This document shows, piece after piece, positions 1 to 6,199 of a stretch of DNA of 19,713 bases. Source of the DNA: CAYWOS01 sp964459985 (GTDB lineage: Bacteria; Bacillota; Clostridia; Christensenellales; Aristaeellaceae). How positions within the stretch are numbered: position 1 is the stretch's first letter; the number at the start of each line of letters is the position of its first letter. Under the pieces are notes generated by a model. It ran no database searches, had not been told where the DNA came from, and worked only from the letters and a program-made list of their open reading frames with translations. Where the stretch lies: the NCBI GenBank assembly GCA_964459985.1, contig CAYWOS010000041.1, positions 1-19,713 of the forward strand, in the 5' to 3' direction. The translations under genes and the position numbers were made by a program.

Positions 1-26
1 CTTCCGTCCCTCAAGGGCGCTCGGCT

Positions 27-55
27 ATCTTATCATGCGATTCCGGGTTTGTCAA
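27..55 (-). promoter_or_regulatory. Promoter firing leftwards out of the window
   Basis: On the minus strand a perfect -35 TTGACA (50-55) is followed after 17 bases by TAAGAT (27-32), which matches the -10 consensus at four of six positions. It lies beyond the terminator of the Cys-rich gene, so it probably serves a minus-strand gene that begins just off the left edge. A GAGGGA-like ribosome site can be read close to base 1. The downstream gene itself cannot be seen. Confidence 0.6.
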
Positions 56-100
56 GCGATTTTTTGATATTTTTCGATCTTTCGACACATATTTTCTGTA

Positions 101-127
101 TACAAAACCGCCGGGCGAACCCGGCGG
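101..127 (-). terminator. Rho-independent terminator after the Cys-rich gene
   Basis: Read on the minus strand this is a perfect 8-bp stem, CCGCCGGG paired with CCCGGCGG, closed by a TTCG tetraloop and followed directly by TTTTGTATA. It begins 18 bases past the stop codon of the Cys-rich gene. A UUCG loop on a GC stem with a short U run is a strong intrinsic terminator layout. Confidence 0.85.
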
Positions 128-144
128 CGTGAACGGACGGTCAA

Positions 145-972
145 TCAGGTGACGGTCGGACGCGCGCAGGTGCTGCAGCCGCTCCCGCAGCCGCACCCGC
201 ACCCGCAGCGATTGCGGCAGCAGCCCGTGGTCGCGGATACGGACGCGTCCTCGTCGCAGAGCGTTTGAGGCGGGAAGAGCGGCAGCGAGAAGAACTCGTC
301 GCACACGGCGTCCGCGAATTCCTCGCAGGGCGGAATGGGGCAGAACCCGTAGGACGGCACGAGCATTTCGACGCGCGCGAGCACTTTCAGCACGATGGTC
401 ACGCAAACGGTCAGACGGAAGGTATTGTCGCCGATATAGCTGCCCGCGACGCACACGGCGCTCGCCATGCCCTCGAGCGTATACGGCACGATGGATTCGT
501 CGGGCACGGACAACAGGACGTCCTTATTGACCGTCACGACGCCCTTGCCGATATATTCGACGCATCGGCTGTCGGTAAAGAGGATATCGATGGGGATTTG
601 CAGCGTGCCGCGCACGCGGGCGAAGCACGGCCGGTCGCACAGGCGCTCGATGGAGAGATTGCTGATATCGACATCCATGCTGCTCGAACGGCAGGACTCG
701 AACACAATGGGCGGCACGGGCGCCGATGTAGGCGGAATGGTTTCGGTTTCATTGCCGCAGCAGGCCGAGGAATTGCAGCAGCAGGTATTGACGACCTGCG
801 CGTAACTGGAGATGGTTACGTCAACGCGGGTGAGCTGTTCCTGCTGCAGACAGCTGTCGTATACGCGCTGCACCTGAATACAGACCCGTTCCGCCAATCC
901 GTCCAGCGCGTTGCCCGAGATCACGCCGGGGCAACAGGCGGGATTGGCGTTTTTGTAGGAATAGAACGACAT
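145..972 (-). CDS. Cys-rich protein, possible spore coat component
   Basis: This encodes 275 residues with 27 cysteines. Cys pairs and triplets occur near residues 13-14, 63-65 and 71-72. The C-terminal 30 residues end in a run of alternating Gly and Cys (CGCGCGCG type). The middle (about residues 90-225) has beta-rich hydrophobic stretches without a clear membrane segment, and there is no signal peptide. The ATG has GGAGG eight bases upstream. I do not recognise a named family. Cys-rich, signal-less proteins of this type in spore formers are often coat or exosporium proteins cross-linked by disulfides; that assignment is inference. A sigma-K-like promoter motif upstream (1050-1077) agrees with it but is weak evidence. 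The nearby wall-peptidase operon reads in the same direction across a 103-base gap, so read-through is also possible. Metal binding is an alternative role. Confidence 0.8.
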   Translation of the reverse strand: MSFYSYKNANPACCPGVISGNALDGLAERVCIQVQRVYDSCLQQEQLTRVDVTISSYAQVVNTCCCNSSACCGNETETIPPTSAPVPPIVFESCRSSSMDVDISNLSIERLCDRPCFARVRGTLQIPIDILFTDSRCVEYIGKGVVTVNKDVLLSVPDESIVPYTLEGMASAVCVAGSYIGDNTFRLTVCVTIVLKVLARVEMLVPSYGFCPIPPCEEFADAVCDEFFSLPLFPPQTLCDEDASVSATTGCCRNRCGCGCGCGSGCSTCARPTVT

Positions 973-993
973 ACGGACGCCTCCTCATACTTG

Positions 994-1009
994 GCACCGC
1001 AAGCGGTGC
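994..1009. repeat. Perfect inverted repeat in the Cys-rich gene leader
   Basis: GCACCGC and GCGGTGC are separated by only two bases, a perfect 7-bp palindromic arm pair. It lies just upstream of the ribosome site of the Cys-rich gene. It could be an RNA hairpin or a protein-binding palindrome; nothing in the sequence decides between them. Confidence 0.5.
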
Positions 1010-1023
1010 GTTCTTGGAAGTTA

Positions 1024-1043
1024 AAGACCAAGCGTTCGGTCTT
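1024..1043 (-). terminator. Weak terminator-like hairpin after the dipeptidase gene
   Basis: AAGACC and GGTCTT form a 6-bp stem around an 8-base loop, followed on the minus strand by TTTAAC. It lies 33 bases past the dipeptidase stop. The stem is short and the U run brief, so termination is probably partial. An overlapping alternative stem, CTTGG with CCAAG, would compete with it. Confidence 0.3.
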
Positions 1044-1049
1044 CATCTT

Positions 1050-1077
1050 CACGATATGAGAAAGCGCCCGAATGGTT
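1050..1077 (-). promoter_or_regulatory. Possible sigma-K-type promoter for the Cys-rich gene
   Basis: On the minus strand, AAC (1075-1077) is followed after 16 bases by CATATCGTG (1050-1058). The Bacillus sigma-K consensus is mAC, about 16 bases, then CATAnnnTA, so only the final A differs. The motif is short and can arise by chance. It is listed because the product looks like a late sporulation protein. Confidence 0.25.
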
Positions 1078-1768
1078 ACTTGACGGGAAAGTCGAACGAC
1101 GTATCGGGATAAGGCTCGTTCATCAGGCGGAAGTGCCACCATTCCTTATCAAACGGACGAAAACCGCACCGCGTCATGACGTCCCGCAGCAGCGCGCGGT
1201 TTTCCTTCTGCGCGTCGGTTGCGCCCGCATATTCGTACCATGACCGCTTGCCGAAGAAATCGAAGCATCCGCCCATGTCCAATTCATTGCCGTCTATATC
1301 GGTCAGCGTCAGATCGACGGCGCTGCCGCGCGTATGCGCCGAGTTCCGCGCGATGTATCCCTGATCGACAAGCAAAATCTTGCGCTGATAATCCGGATAA
1401 AATTCGTCGCGCATCCGCGTATCGTCCGCGTCGTTCGCCCAGCGCAGAAAATGCCTGACGGCGCTTTGCGGCCGGTACGCGTCGAAAATCTTGATGCGGT
1501 ACCCTTTTTCGCGGAATACATCGGCCGCGCGCGCGAGCGCGGAGGCCGCCTCGCGCGTCAGGATGGCGCGGGGCGCTTCATACCCGTCGATCACGCCGCC
1601 GACAAAGTTGTGCTCGCCCGCGTAGCGGATATCGAGCACGGCGTCGGGAATCACATCGTCCGCATAGACAAAGCCGTCGGGCATCGCAGCCACCTCCCCG
1701 GAACAGGCGGAAACGAACAGAAATGAAGTCATCAAAGCGATCAGCAGGGTTTTACGGATTGCCGGCAT
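1076..1768 (-). CDS. VanX-like D-Ala-D-Ala dipeptidase, lipoprotein
   Basis: This encodes a 230-residue zinc peptidase of family M15D (VanX/DdpX). The zinc-site motif SxHxxGxAxD is present with His145 and Asp152, the second motif EWWHF gives catalytic Glu209 and zinc ligand His212, and the family arginine is in AYRP (Arg99). The N terminus is a lipoprotein signal with lipobox VSAC (Cys22), so the enzyme should be tethered outside the membrane. VanX itself is cytoplasmic; an exported form would act on free D-Ala-D-Ala or peptide ends released from the wall. The gene overlaps the upstream membrane-protein gene by 17 bases and has GAGGT about six bases before its ATG. It is the last of four closely linked genes that start with a MotA/MotB-like pair. 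No vanH or ligase gene is near, so vancomycin resistance is not indicated. Confidence 0.88.
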   Translation of the reverse strand: MPAIRKTLLIALMTSFLFVSACSGEVAAMPDGFVYADDVIPDAVLDIRYAGEHNFVGGVIDGYEAPRAILTREAASALARAADVFREKGYRIKIFDAYRPQSAVRHFLRWANDADDTRMRDEFYPDYQRKILLVDQGYIARNSAHTRGSAVDLTLTDIDGNELDMGGCFDFFGKRSWYEYAGATDAQKENRALLRDVMTRCGFRPFDKEWWHFRLMNEPYPDTSFDFPVK

Positions 1769-2240
1769 GGGTGAACCTCACGGAATTGGGATTGCCGCAG
1801 AGATAATACGTGACGGTGATATCGCGCGCGGCGACGGGCGCGCCCTCGGTCACGACGGCGCACCAGACGTCGCGCGTCGCGCCCGCGGGGATGATCACTT
1901 CGTTGCTTTCTCCGTACATCAGGACGTCCGCCTGCGCCGGCGACACCTGCATTTCAACCATTTCGGCCGCGACAAGGCATTTGTTGTGCAGGCGAAGCGT
2001 GTATACATAATAGGTATATTTGCCGGGATCGTCGAGCGCCGCGTCGCGGTAAACGACGCCCTGCAGCGCGTTCCGCTCAACGACCGACTGCAGCGTGAGG
2101 AACTCGTTCGCGCGCTCCGACGCGCTGATCGCCTGAAAGCCCTGTCCCTCGACGGCAAGCGAGGTGTTGAGCAGCGCGTACACCACGACGCCGCCCGCCG
2201 CGAGCGTGATCACGATCAGAAGGATAGCGACATACTTCAT
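1752..2240 (-). CDS. Small single-pass membrane protein, unknown function
   Basis: This encodes 162 residues. A membrane helix covers residues 4-24 with a Lys2 start, so the remaining 135 or so residues should lie outside the cell. The outer part alternates beta-like segments (YTYYVYTLRLHNK, a VIIPAG turn, then DVWCAVV and ITVTYYLCG), reminiscent of an immunoglobulin-like or DUF4352-like fold; that is an impression, not an assignment. Three cysteines could form a disulfide. I chose the ATG at 2240 because GAGGGA lies about six bases upstream. An ATG at 2252 would overlap the preceding stop as ATGA but has a poorer ribosome site. It sits between the OmpA-like motor partner and the dipeptidase lipoprotein in one operon, so it may be an accessory of that envelope complex. 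Confidence 0.85.
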   Translation of the reverse strand: MKYVAILLIVITLAAGGVVVYALLNTSLAVEGQGFQAISASERANEFLTLQSVVERNALQGVVYRDAALDDPGKYTYYVYTLRLHNKCLVAAEMVEMQVSPAQADVLMYGESNEVIIPAGATRDVWCAVVTEGAPVAARDITVTYYLCGNPNSVRFTHAGNP

Positions 2241-2248
2241 CAAATCCC

Positions 2249-3250
2249 TCATTCCATCGAGGAAAGAATGCGGTTCATTTCCTCGATCATTTCGGCGTCC
2301 TTCAGGCGGAATTTGAACTCGACGCGGCGCGAGGCGTCCATATTGACCGAGCCGTCGGCATTGTACACGGGATCGGAATAGCTGCGGCCTTTCGCCGTGA
2401 GCAGCGATTGCAGCAGCGTTTTCTGACGCGACGAAAGCGAATTGAGCTGCAGGCAATATTCGGCGACCGAGAGCGCGCGGTTCTGCGAGAGCTTCAGGTT
2501 CGCCATGTAGGTGCCCGCCGTGTCGGTGTGACCCTCGATAATGATTTCACCGACGTAATCGATATACCTCTCGTCCATCAGCACGCTGAGATAGACGGGC
2601 AGAAAACGCGACAGCAGCTCGAGGCCGCTCGTTTTGATGGTGCTCGAATTGGTGTCGTAGAACACCGCGCTGTCCAGCACGATATCGCCCGTCGCGGTAT
2701 CGACCGCCGCGCGAAGATTCGCCTTTGAGAGCGCCAAGCTGAGCGCCTGAATGATTTCGGTGCGCACGCCGATCAGATCGTCGATGCGCGTCTGCTGTGA
2801 CAAAAGCTCGCTTTTCTGCGATTCCAGCACCGTCTGCATGGCGGACAGGCGCGTGCTTTGCTCGGCAAGCTGCAATTGCAAAAGCGCCTGCGCCTCTTCC
2901 TGCGTTTTAAGCGCCGTCTGCGCCGCGTGGAGATCGCTTTCCTGCTCGTCCAGCTGAATCTGGATGGCGGCCAGTTCCTCCTGCTTGCCCATCAGCGTGA
3001 CGTTCGCCGTTTCAAGCTCTTCCTCGCGCTTCACCAGCGTGATCTGCGCGCGGTCCAATTCCGCCTGCTGCTCGTTGAGCTGCTGCGTCTTGATATCGAG
3101 CATATTGTAATACTGATAAATGCTGTAACAGACGGCCAGCACGAACACGAGCAGCAGCGACGCCATCATATCCGAATAGGATATCCAATGCGCGCCGCTG
3201 TCGCTGCCTCGCGGCCGTCTCGCCCGGTTCCTCGCCGCTCCCGCCGTCAT
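2249..3250 (-). CDS. MotB/OmpA-like (ZorB-like) peptidoglycan-anchored stator partner
   Basis: This encodes 333 residues. A short cytoplasmic N terminus leads into one membrane helix (about 25-46) starting WISYSDMMASLL. Asp27 sits where MotB and ZorB carry the proton-binding aspartate. A heptad-rich coiled coil follows (about 55-165), then an OmpA/MotB C-terminal domain (about 190-318) with GHTD (240-243), NLKLSQNRA (251-259) and SRRVEFKF (307-314), the peptidoglycan-binding signature. The start ATG directly follows the stop of the channel gene (TAAATG) with GGAGGT seven bases upstream, which suggests coupled translation and a fixed stoichiometry. In MotAB and ZorAB, one such dimer sits inside a pentamer of the channel protein and is turned or gated by ion flow. 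The coiled coil between membrane and wall is longer than in typical MotB. No flagellar genes lie nearby. Confidence 0.9.
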   Translation of the reverse strand: MTAGAARNRARRPRGSDSGAHWISYSDMMASLLLVFVLAVCYSIYQYYNMLDIKTQQLNEQQAELDRAQITLVKREEELETANVTLMGKQEELAAIQIQLDEQESDLHAAQTALKTQEEAQALLQLQLAEQSTRLSAMQTVLESQKSELLSQQTRIDDLIGVRTEIIQALSLALSKANLRAAVDTATGDIVLDSAVFYDTNSSTIKTSGLELLSRFLPVYLSVLMDERYIDYVGEIIIEGHTDTAGTYMANLKLSQNRALSVAEYCLQLNSLSSRQKTLLQSLLTAKGRSYSDPVYNADGSVNMDASRRVEFKFRLKDAEMIEEMNRILSSME

Positions 3251-4807
3251 TTACGCTACCTCCGATCCCTTCTTCGCCCTTTCCACCGTCTCGGTGAGAT
3301 CGGTCAGCACCGTTTGGAGCTTGCTCATCGCCGTAACGCAGCCCTCGGTTTCCTCGCGGTACGCCTTCGCGTCGGCCGGCGCGGCGGCGATCACGGTTTT
3401 CAGCTCCTCCAGTTTTTGGTTGAGCGCGCTCATCACGCCGTCCATGCTCTCGTCGAATAAACCGAGCGTGCGCGACAGCCCGGCGCTGATGTTTTCCACA
3501 AAGGTCGAATAGCTGCCCGACAGCAGTTTGCCGCTCTCCTCCATTGATTTCGCCATTTTCAGGCCCATTTCCGCCGCGCCGCTCTGCCGCTTCTGCGCGG
3601 CGTCCGTCATCTGCGCGCTGACGGCGGCGTAATCCTTCATGCTGTCGGCCAGATCCTGCTGCGCCGCCTTGAGCGCGGCGAGGAAATCCGTCTGCTCGCC
3701 CGACGCCGTCAGCATTCCCGAAAGCACCTGCGAGCCGTGCGTGAGGAAGGCGGCGGCGTTGCGCTGCGAATCGTCGATCACGTTGATGTATCCCTCGAAA
3801 CGCTCCATCACGCGCCGGTTCAGTTCCTGCAGATCCCGCATGCTGCCAAGGATGGATTCGGACGCCGCCATCGTGCGCTCGAGCGTATCATACGATACGG
3901 TCTGCGACTGGTTGAGCGCGGCGAGCGTCTGCCCGAGCTGCAAAAACTGTCCGTTGAGCGTGTGATTGAGTTGTCCGATAAACTGCTGAACAATGGCGGA
4001 CAGGCCTTCGACCTGCGTTTGCGTCTGTCCCAGAATAAAGTGATTCATCGACTGCGTGATCGGCGTGAACGTGCGTTCGACCGCCTGCGTCACGCCGTCG
4101 CCCACGCGGTTGGCGATATCGCCGACGGCGCGCCGGAGAAACGCCGCGCGGTCCTCCTGCTGGCAAATGACCTGCACGCCCTCGTCGAGCGGCTTTTGCA
4201 TGACAATCTCGGCGAACGCCTCCTGAAACTCGTCGATGGCGCGCGTCGCGCTGCCCGTCGCCATGCGGTGGATCATGTTGAACGCCAGAGAGCAGGCGAC
4301 GCCGGCAATCGACGTGGCGAAGGCGAACGTCATGCCGCCGATCAACGTCGGGATCGATTCCATGGTCTTGGCGGCGTCTGAAACGTCCAGGCTGCCCAGC
4401 CCGCGCACCAGACCGATGAACGTGCCCAGAATGCCCAGGCTGGTCAGCAGGCCGGGCGTGATTTCGGACAATTGCACGTGGCCGGTGGCGTAGATGGCGC
4501 TGTCGTCGTTAATATAATCGGATACGTCGCAGTTCAGCCCGCGCGCGTCGAGCTGTTCGGCGTTGTTGAGGAACCGCCGCCACGCGCCCTGCATATCCTT
4601 GCCCAGAAACATCACGTCCTGCCATACGGGACGGTCGCTGCCCGAGGGCGACAGCTCAAGCTGATGCACGGCGCGCCTGAGGCACCGCGCCGTGCGGCGC
4701 ACGGGGAACACGCATTTGACGAACGCGATGATCTCCACCATCGCAATCGCGGCATAAATCAGGAAATCAACCAGATTATCCGCCAAGCTTTGAAACAGGT
4801 CCGCCAA
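3251..4807 (-). CDS. MotA/TolQ/ExbB-type (ZorA-like) proton channel with long tail
   Basis: This encodes 518 residues. Membrane helices are predicted at about 15-36, 117-138 and 154-177. The second begins PGLLTSLGILGTFIGL, the hallmark of ExbB/TolQ/MotA channels and of ZorA, and the third is rich in small residues (GGMTFAFATSIAGVACS). About 330 residues after the last helix are almost all polar helix with Gln/Ala/Leu repeats, a long cytoplasmic tail as in ZorA, where the tail carries the signal from the motor. MotA and ExbB lack such a tail. Translation starts at TTG with GGGAGGGAT just upstream; the next Met is residue 23, inside the first helix, so the TTG is well supported. It is the first gene of an operon with the OmpA-like partner, a small membrane protein and a dipeptidase. 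No ZorC, ZorD or ZorE is present, so the role may be envelope-related instead of defence. Confidence 0.88.
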   Translation of the reverse strand: MADLFQSLADNLVDFLIYAAIAMVEIIAFVKCVFPVRRTARCLRRAVHQLELSPSGSDRPVWQDVMFLGKDMQGAWRRFLNNAEQLDARGLNCDVSDYINDDSAIYATGHVQLSEITPGLLTSLGILGTFIGLVRGLGSLDVSDAAKTMESIPTLIGGMTFAFATSIAGVACSLAFNMIHRMATGSATRAIDEFQEAFAEIVMQKPLDEGVQVICQQEDRAAFLRRAVGDIANRVGDGVTQAVERTFTPITQSMNHFILGQTQTQVEGLSAIVQQFIGQLNHTLNGQFLQLGQTLAALNQSQTVSYDTLERTMAASESILGSMRDLQELNRRVMERFEGYINVIDDSQRNAAAFLTHGSQVLSGMLTASGEQTDFLAALKAAQQDLADSMKDYAAVSAQMTDAAQKRQSGAAEMGLKMAKSMEESGKLLSGSYSTFVENISAGLSRTLGLFDESMDGVMSALNQKLEELKTVIAAAPADAKAYREETEGCVTAMSKLQTVLTDLTETVERAKKGSEVA

Positions 4808-4839
4808 GCCGATCCCTCCCCGAGCCAGTGAATGTTCCT

Positions 4840-4868
4840 ATTGTAAAGGATAAACCCGCAAAATGCAA
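4840..4868 (-). promoter_or_regulatory. Promoter of the ZorAB-like motor operon
   Basis: On the minus strand TTGCAT (4863-4868) is followed after 17 bases by TACAAT (4840-4845). The -10 matches five of six and the -35 three of six. Transcription would begin about 25 bases before the TTG start of the channel gene. It is divergent from the capA-like promoter. Confidence 0.55.
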
Positions 4869-4974
4869 TGCAATCGTGACAGAAAAGTAACAAAGTTCAC
4901 ATATCTTTAACGACAAAAGCGGTCGATTTCATCCACGGACGCAAGAAAAATAGGCGGTTCGCGGCGCTGCGCGA

Positions 4975-5003
4975 TTGACACGCGCCGCAGGATGGCTTAT
5001 AAT
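4975..5003 (+). promoter_or_regulatory. Full-consensus sigma-A promoter of the CapA-like gene
   Basis: TTGACA (4975-4980), 17 bases, TATAAT (4998-5003): a perfect match with ideal spacing. A 7-bp inverted repeat, GCGGCGC (4961-4967) and GCGCCGC (4982-4988), brackets the -35 with centres 21 bases apart, so a repressor site is possible. The implied start of transcription near 5010 rules out the GTG at 5009 as the translation start. Confidence 0.85.
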
Positions 5004-5032
5004 AGCGGGTGAATTCACGCCGGAGGGTTCGT

Positions 5033-6166
5033 ATGGGGAAAACGCACGTATCCGATTTTTGCAGGCGCGTCCTGTGCACGCTTCTCGTTCTGCTGATCCT
5101 GACGCCTTATGGGGCGGGCGGCGCGCTGTGTTCGGAAGCGGGCGGCGCGCCCGATCAGGCGGCGCGTCAGCTGACGCTGACTTTTCTCGGCGACTGCACG
5201 CTGGGCAGCACGCCGCTGACGCGCGCGGACAAAACCTCCTTTATCAGCTATATCGAGCGCTGCGGGCTGGACTATCCCTTTTCGGGCGTGATTGATATCC
5301 TCAAAAACGACGATCTGACCGTCGCCAATCTCGAAAGCGTTTTCTACGACTACGAGGCGAACAGGGCGGACAAGACATACAATTTCCGCGCCGAAACCGC
5401 GTGGGCGCGGATGCTGCCGCTCGCAAGCATCGATCTGGTCAGTCTCGGCAACAATCATATCGGCGATTACGGCGAAAAGGGGTATCTTTCGACGATCGCC
5501 GCGCTTGAAGCCAACGGCGTTCCCTATTTCGGCACGAACGATTACGCCGATATCGCGTATGTGTATGAATCGGGCGATATCCGCATCGGCTTTCTCGCCG
5601 TGTATGTCACCTACTGGTGGCTCAACAATCAGGTATTCATCGACGCGCTCAAGCGTCTGGAGGACATGGATCTCGACCTGACCATCGTCTGCATGCACGC
5701 CGGCGTCGAATACGACAAGCGGCACGACGTCAGTCAGGAAAGAATGATGAACACGTTCTTCAAGTACGGCGCCGACATCATCGTGGGACATCACCCGCAC
5801 GTCATTCAGGGGATCGTCCGCCGGGACGGGAAAAGTTGCCTGTACAGCTTAGGCAATTTTTCCTTCGGCGGCAACAAGGCGCTCAAGTCCGACGCCTGTT
5901 ATATGGCGCAGATCACGCTGTCCTTTGACGAAACGGGCGTCTATCTCGGGCATCAGATCAACATCATCCCCTGCAGTCCTTCCTCGAACGGCGAATACAA
6001 CGACTACCGTCCCGTGCCCGTCACCGGCCGGGCGGCGGAGCGGGTGATGGAAAAGATCCAGTACGACACCGCTTTCAAGCTCAATCCCTATGTTGAAGGA
6101 ATCGGCGCGATTCAGGACTTTATTCCCGCGCAGACGCTTGTGCCGGACGGCGCGAATGGTGTATAA
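5033..6166 (+). CDS. CapA/PgsA-family metallophosphatase-like surface protein
   Basis: This encodes 377 residues of the PGA_cap family (CapA), whose fold resembles calcineurin-like phosphatases. An N-terminal hydrophobic segment (about 14-31) acts as signal peptide or anchor; no proper lipobox is present. Metal-site style motifs follow in order: GD (Asp54), NLE (99-101), GNNH (139-142), His222 and GHHPH (252-256). Classical CapA helps make or export poly-gamma-glutamate capsule together with CapB and CapC. Neither is in this window, and many solitary relatives exist whose substrate is unknown. The start at ATG 5033 is set by GGAGGG five bases upstream and by the promoter at 4975-5003. The gene's final bases overlap the likely promoter of hprK. 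Family call is firm; function is not. Confidence 0.9.
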   Translation: MGKTHVSDFCRRVLCTLLVLLILTPYGAGGALCSEAGGAPDQAARQLTLTFLGDCTLGSTPLTRADKTSFISYIERCGLDYPFSGVIDILKNDDLTVANLESVFYDYEANRADKTYNFRAETAWARMLPLASIDLVSLGNNHIGDYGEKGYLSTIAALEANGVPYFGTNDYADIAYVYESGDIRIGFLAVYVTYWWLNNQVFIDALKRLEDMDLDLTIVCMHAGVEYDKRHDVSQERMMNTFFKYGADIIVGHHPHVIQGIVRRDGKSCLYSLGNFSFGGNKALKSDACYMAQITLSFDETGVYLGHQINIIPCSPSSNGEYNDYRPVPVTGRAAERVMEKIQYDTAFKLNPYVEGIGAIQDFIPAQTLVPDGANGV

Positions 6167-6167
6167 T
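6138..6167 (+). promoter_or_regulatory. Likely promoter of hprK
   Basis: TTGTGC (6138-6143), 18 bases, perfect TATAAT (6162-6167). It overlaps the last codons of the capA-like gene, including its TAA. Transcription would start near 6174, leaving an 8-base leader to the ATG at 6182 or a 26-base leader to the TTG at 6200. Confidence 0.55.
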
Positions 6168-6199
6168 AGCAATCAGATCGCATGACGGGGGGGATTCGC

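Noticed and set aside
1076..1768. Vancomycin resistance gene vanX
   Set aside because: Lipoprotein signal and wall-motor context, with no vanH, ligase or VanRS genes.
3737..4381. Plus-strand open frames inside the channel gene
   Set aside because: The minus-strand frame has membrane helices, the channel motif and a good ribosome site; the plus frames have none of these.
2249..4807. Flagellar MotAB stator
   Set aside because: No flagellar genes nearby, a three-helix TolQ/ZorA-type start in place of four-helix MotA, and a very long cytoplasmic tail.
1076..4807. Complete Zorya anti-phage system
   Set aside because: No ZorC, ZorD helicase or ZorE nuclease is present in the operon or elsewhere in the window.
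5009..5032. GTG start for the CapA-like gene giving eight more residues
   Set aside because: It lies about five bases after the -10 box, so it would be at the 5' end of the transcript without a ribosome site; ATG 5033 has GGAGGG.
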